Part shown: positions 63,273 through 64,000 of the stretch, in pieces
Layout of the letters: every line of letters begins with the position of its first letter
How positions within the stretch are numbered: the first letter of the stretch is position 1
Source: Luteimonas sp. MC1750
GTDB taxonomy: Bacteria; Pseudomonadota; Gammaproteobacteria; Xanthomonadales; Xanthomonadaceae
Length of the DNA stretch: 64,000 nucleotides
Assembly: GCF_016615955.1 (NCBI RefSeq)
Contig: NZ_CP067113.1
Location: 2,604,001 to 2,668,000, forward strand
Reading direction: 5' to 3'
The notes under the pieces: generated by a model
What the model saw: the letters and a program-made list of their open reading frames with translations, nothing else
The model's database searches: none
What the model was told of the DNA's origin: nothing
Program-made: the position numbers and the translations under genes

Positions 63273-63821
63273 ATGGACATGAGTTTCGAAGCTTTGCAGG
63301 CCAAGGTCGCGCGTGCCGAGGACGCGCTGGAGGCGCGTGAGCGCCAGGTCGCCGCCGATTTCCGCGTGTTCGGCGGCTGCTGGCGCGACACCTGGTCACC
63401 GCCCCGGATCATGGTCGCCGGCCTGGCGGCCGGCTTCCTCGCCGGCTGGGCACAGCCTGGCCGGGCGATCGCCGGCGTGCAGCCGGCCCGCTGGCTGCAG
63501 CTGGCGACCAGCCTGGCAGGCCTTGCGGGCACCGTGCACGCGGCGTTCGCGGCATCCGATGCCAAGGAGGCGGCCGAGGATGCCGGCGATGCGGCCGCGG
63601 TCGCCGGCGGGATGCCGCCCGGTGCCAAGGTGCCGGCGGATGTCGCCGCTGCCGCGCGCGCATCGGCCGCGGCGACCGCAGCGGCCACGGCGGTGCCGGC
63701 AGCGGTTCCGCCGGCGGCTTCACCGATGTCGCCCAGCGCGCGCCGCTATGTGCCCGATCCGAGCTGGGAGTCCCCGCCGCGCCCGGCCGAAGCCGCCACC
63801 GAAGTCTCCGAACGGCGCTGA
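63273..63821 (+). CDS. YqjK-like small membrane protein (third of the YqjD-E-K trio)
   Basis: A 182-residue protein starting 4 bp after the YqjE stop (ATG 63273; 63279 also possible). The N-terminal FEALQAKVARAEDALEARERQVAADFRVFGGCWRDTWSPPRIM is a charged helix, followed by hydrophobic AGLAAGFLAGWAQPG and an Ala-rich tail. Membership in the YqjK group is inferred mainly from the gene order; the sequence likeness is weak. Confidence 0.65.
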   Translation: MDMSFEALQAKVARAEDALEARERQVAADFRVFGGCWRDTWSPPRIMVAGLAAGFLAGWAQPGRAIAGVQPARWLQLATSLAGLAGTVHAAFAASDAKEAAEDAGDAAAVAGGMPPGAKVPADVAAAARASAAATAAATAVPAAVPPAASPMSPSARRYVPDPSWESPPRPAEAATEVSERR

Positions 63822-63836
63822 GGCGCCGTTTTCCCC

Positions 63837-64000
63837 ATGGGTGCCAGTCCGGACGCGAGTCCCGTTCCCTCCGCCGCGGATGTCGACCCGGGAGGTCCCG
63901 CTCCCCCGCCGCCCGCGGCACCGCCGGTCCCGCCGCGCCCGCGCGCGCCGGGCGCCGTGGTCGTCCTCGCGATCCTGGCGGTCGGCTACACGCTGTGGGC
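63837..64000 (+). CDS. Membrane protein N-terminus, possibly AI-2E/PerM-family transporter (cut by window edge)
   Basis: The first 54 codons only. A Pro/Ala-rich cytoplasmic start (PAPPPPAAPPVPPRPRAPG) leads into a first membrane helix, AVVVLAILAVGYTLW. A first helix ending in YTLW is common in AI-2E-type (PerM) transporters of xanthomonads, but too little sequence is present for a firm call. It lies 15 bp after the YqjK-like gene. Confidence 0.45.
   Translation, partial: MGASPDASPVPSAADVDPGGPAPPPPAAPPVPPRPRAPGAVVVLAILAVGYTLW

Overview
The window is uniformly GC-rich (roughly 70% by eye), densely coded DNA from a bacterial chromosome, most likely a member of the Xanthomonadaceae/Lysobacteraceae (Luteimonas/Lysobacter-like). 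Pointers are the split adenosylcobalamin-dependent ribonucleotide reductase (NrdJa/NrdJb), the two-gene homogentisate pathway with a divergent MarR regulator, a branched-chain-type 2-oxoacid dehydrogenase, the birA-coaX-SPOR block, PhoPQ with a PepSY-like partner, and REP palindromes of the GTAGGAGCGGC type. I see no prophage, insertion sequence, CRISPR array or rRNA. One tRNA (Thr, anticodon TGT) is present. About 69 protein genes are supported; both edge genes are cut by the window.

Layout. 1-6.6 kb: the end of a polysaccharide locus (O-antigen-ligase-like protein, glycosyltransferase), a zinc-ribbon protein, a pirin-like protein coupled to a RutE-type nitroreductase, an ELM1-like protein, an Mpo1-like protein, a DMT transporter and an SDR. 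6.7-13.6 kb: a complete Mrp (AB-C-D-E-F-G) cation/proton antiporter operon in which every gene overlaps the next, facing a Ca2+/Na+ exchanger. 13.7-17.7 kb: tyrosine catabolism (hmgA, hppD, MarR regulator). 17.7-26.7 kb: TPR-sulfotransferase, two POT peptide transporters, an AbgT transporter, a CbiM-like permease and tryptophan 2,3-dioxygenase: uptake of peptides and aminobenzoyl compounds next to amino-acid degradation. 26.8-34.8 kb: a secreted ExeM/NucH-type nuclease, then E1alpha-E1beta-E2 of a 2-oxoacid dehydrogenase and a VOC protein. 34.8-42 kb: trpS operon with a metallo-beta-lactamase fold protein, CsbD, an entericidin-like lipopeptide, arginase, tRNA-Thr, SPOR protein, coaX and birA. 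42-52.8 kb: MtfA peptidase, PepSY-PhoP-PhoQ, a DDAH-like hydrolase, dusA, copper efflux (copA-cueR), an NlpE-like lipoprotein, a HAD hydrolase and an EF-hand protein. 53-64 kb: PQQ-type sugar dehydrogenase, several orphan exported proteins, nrdJa/histone-like/nrdJb, a DegP protease, the DUF883-YqjE-YqjK envelope trio, and the start of a membrane protein.

The most unusual material is non-coding or overlaps coding DNA. A complete 63-bp REP doublet lies in frame inside the E2 linker. Two roughly 114-bp palindromes between the POT genes share a loop but have different, still paired, stems. Nested inverted repeats separate hppD from hmgA. Three promoters can be read in detail: a MarR palindrome in the hppD spacer, a CueR operator with a 19-bp spacer that predicts a near-leaderless copA mRNA, and NrdR-like boxes at the start of a 267-nt nrdJa leader. 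An A9 slippery run lies just before the Cys-rich tail of NrdJb. I found no clearly new multi-gene defence or mobile system.
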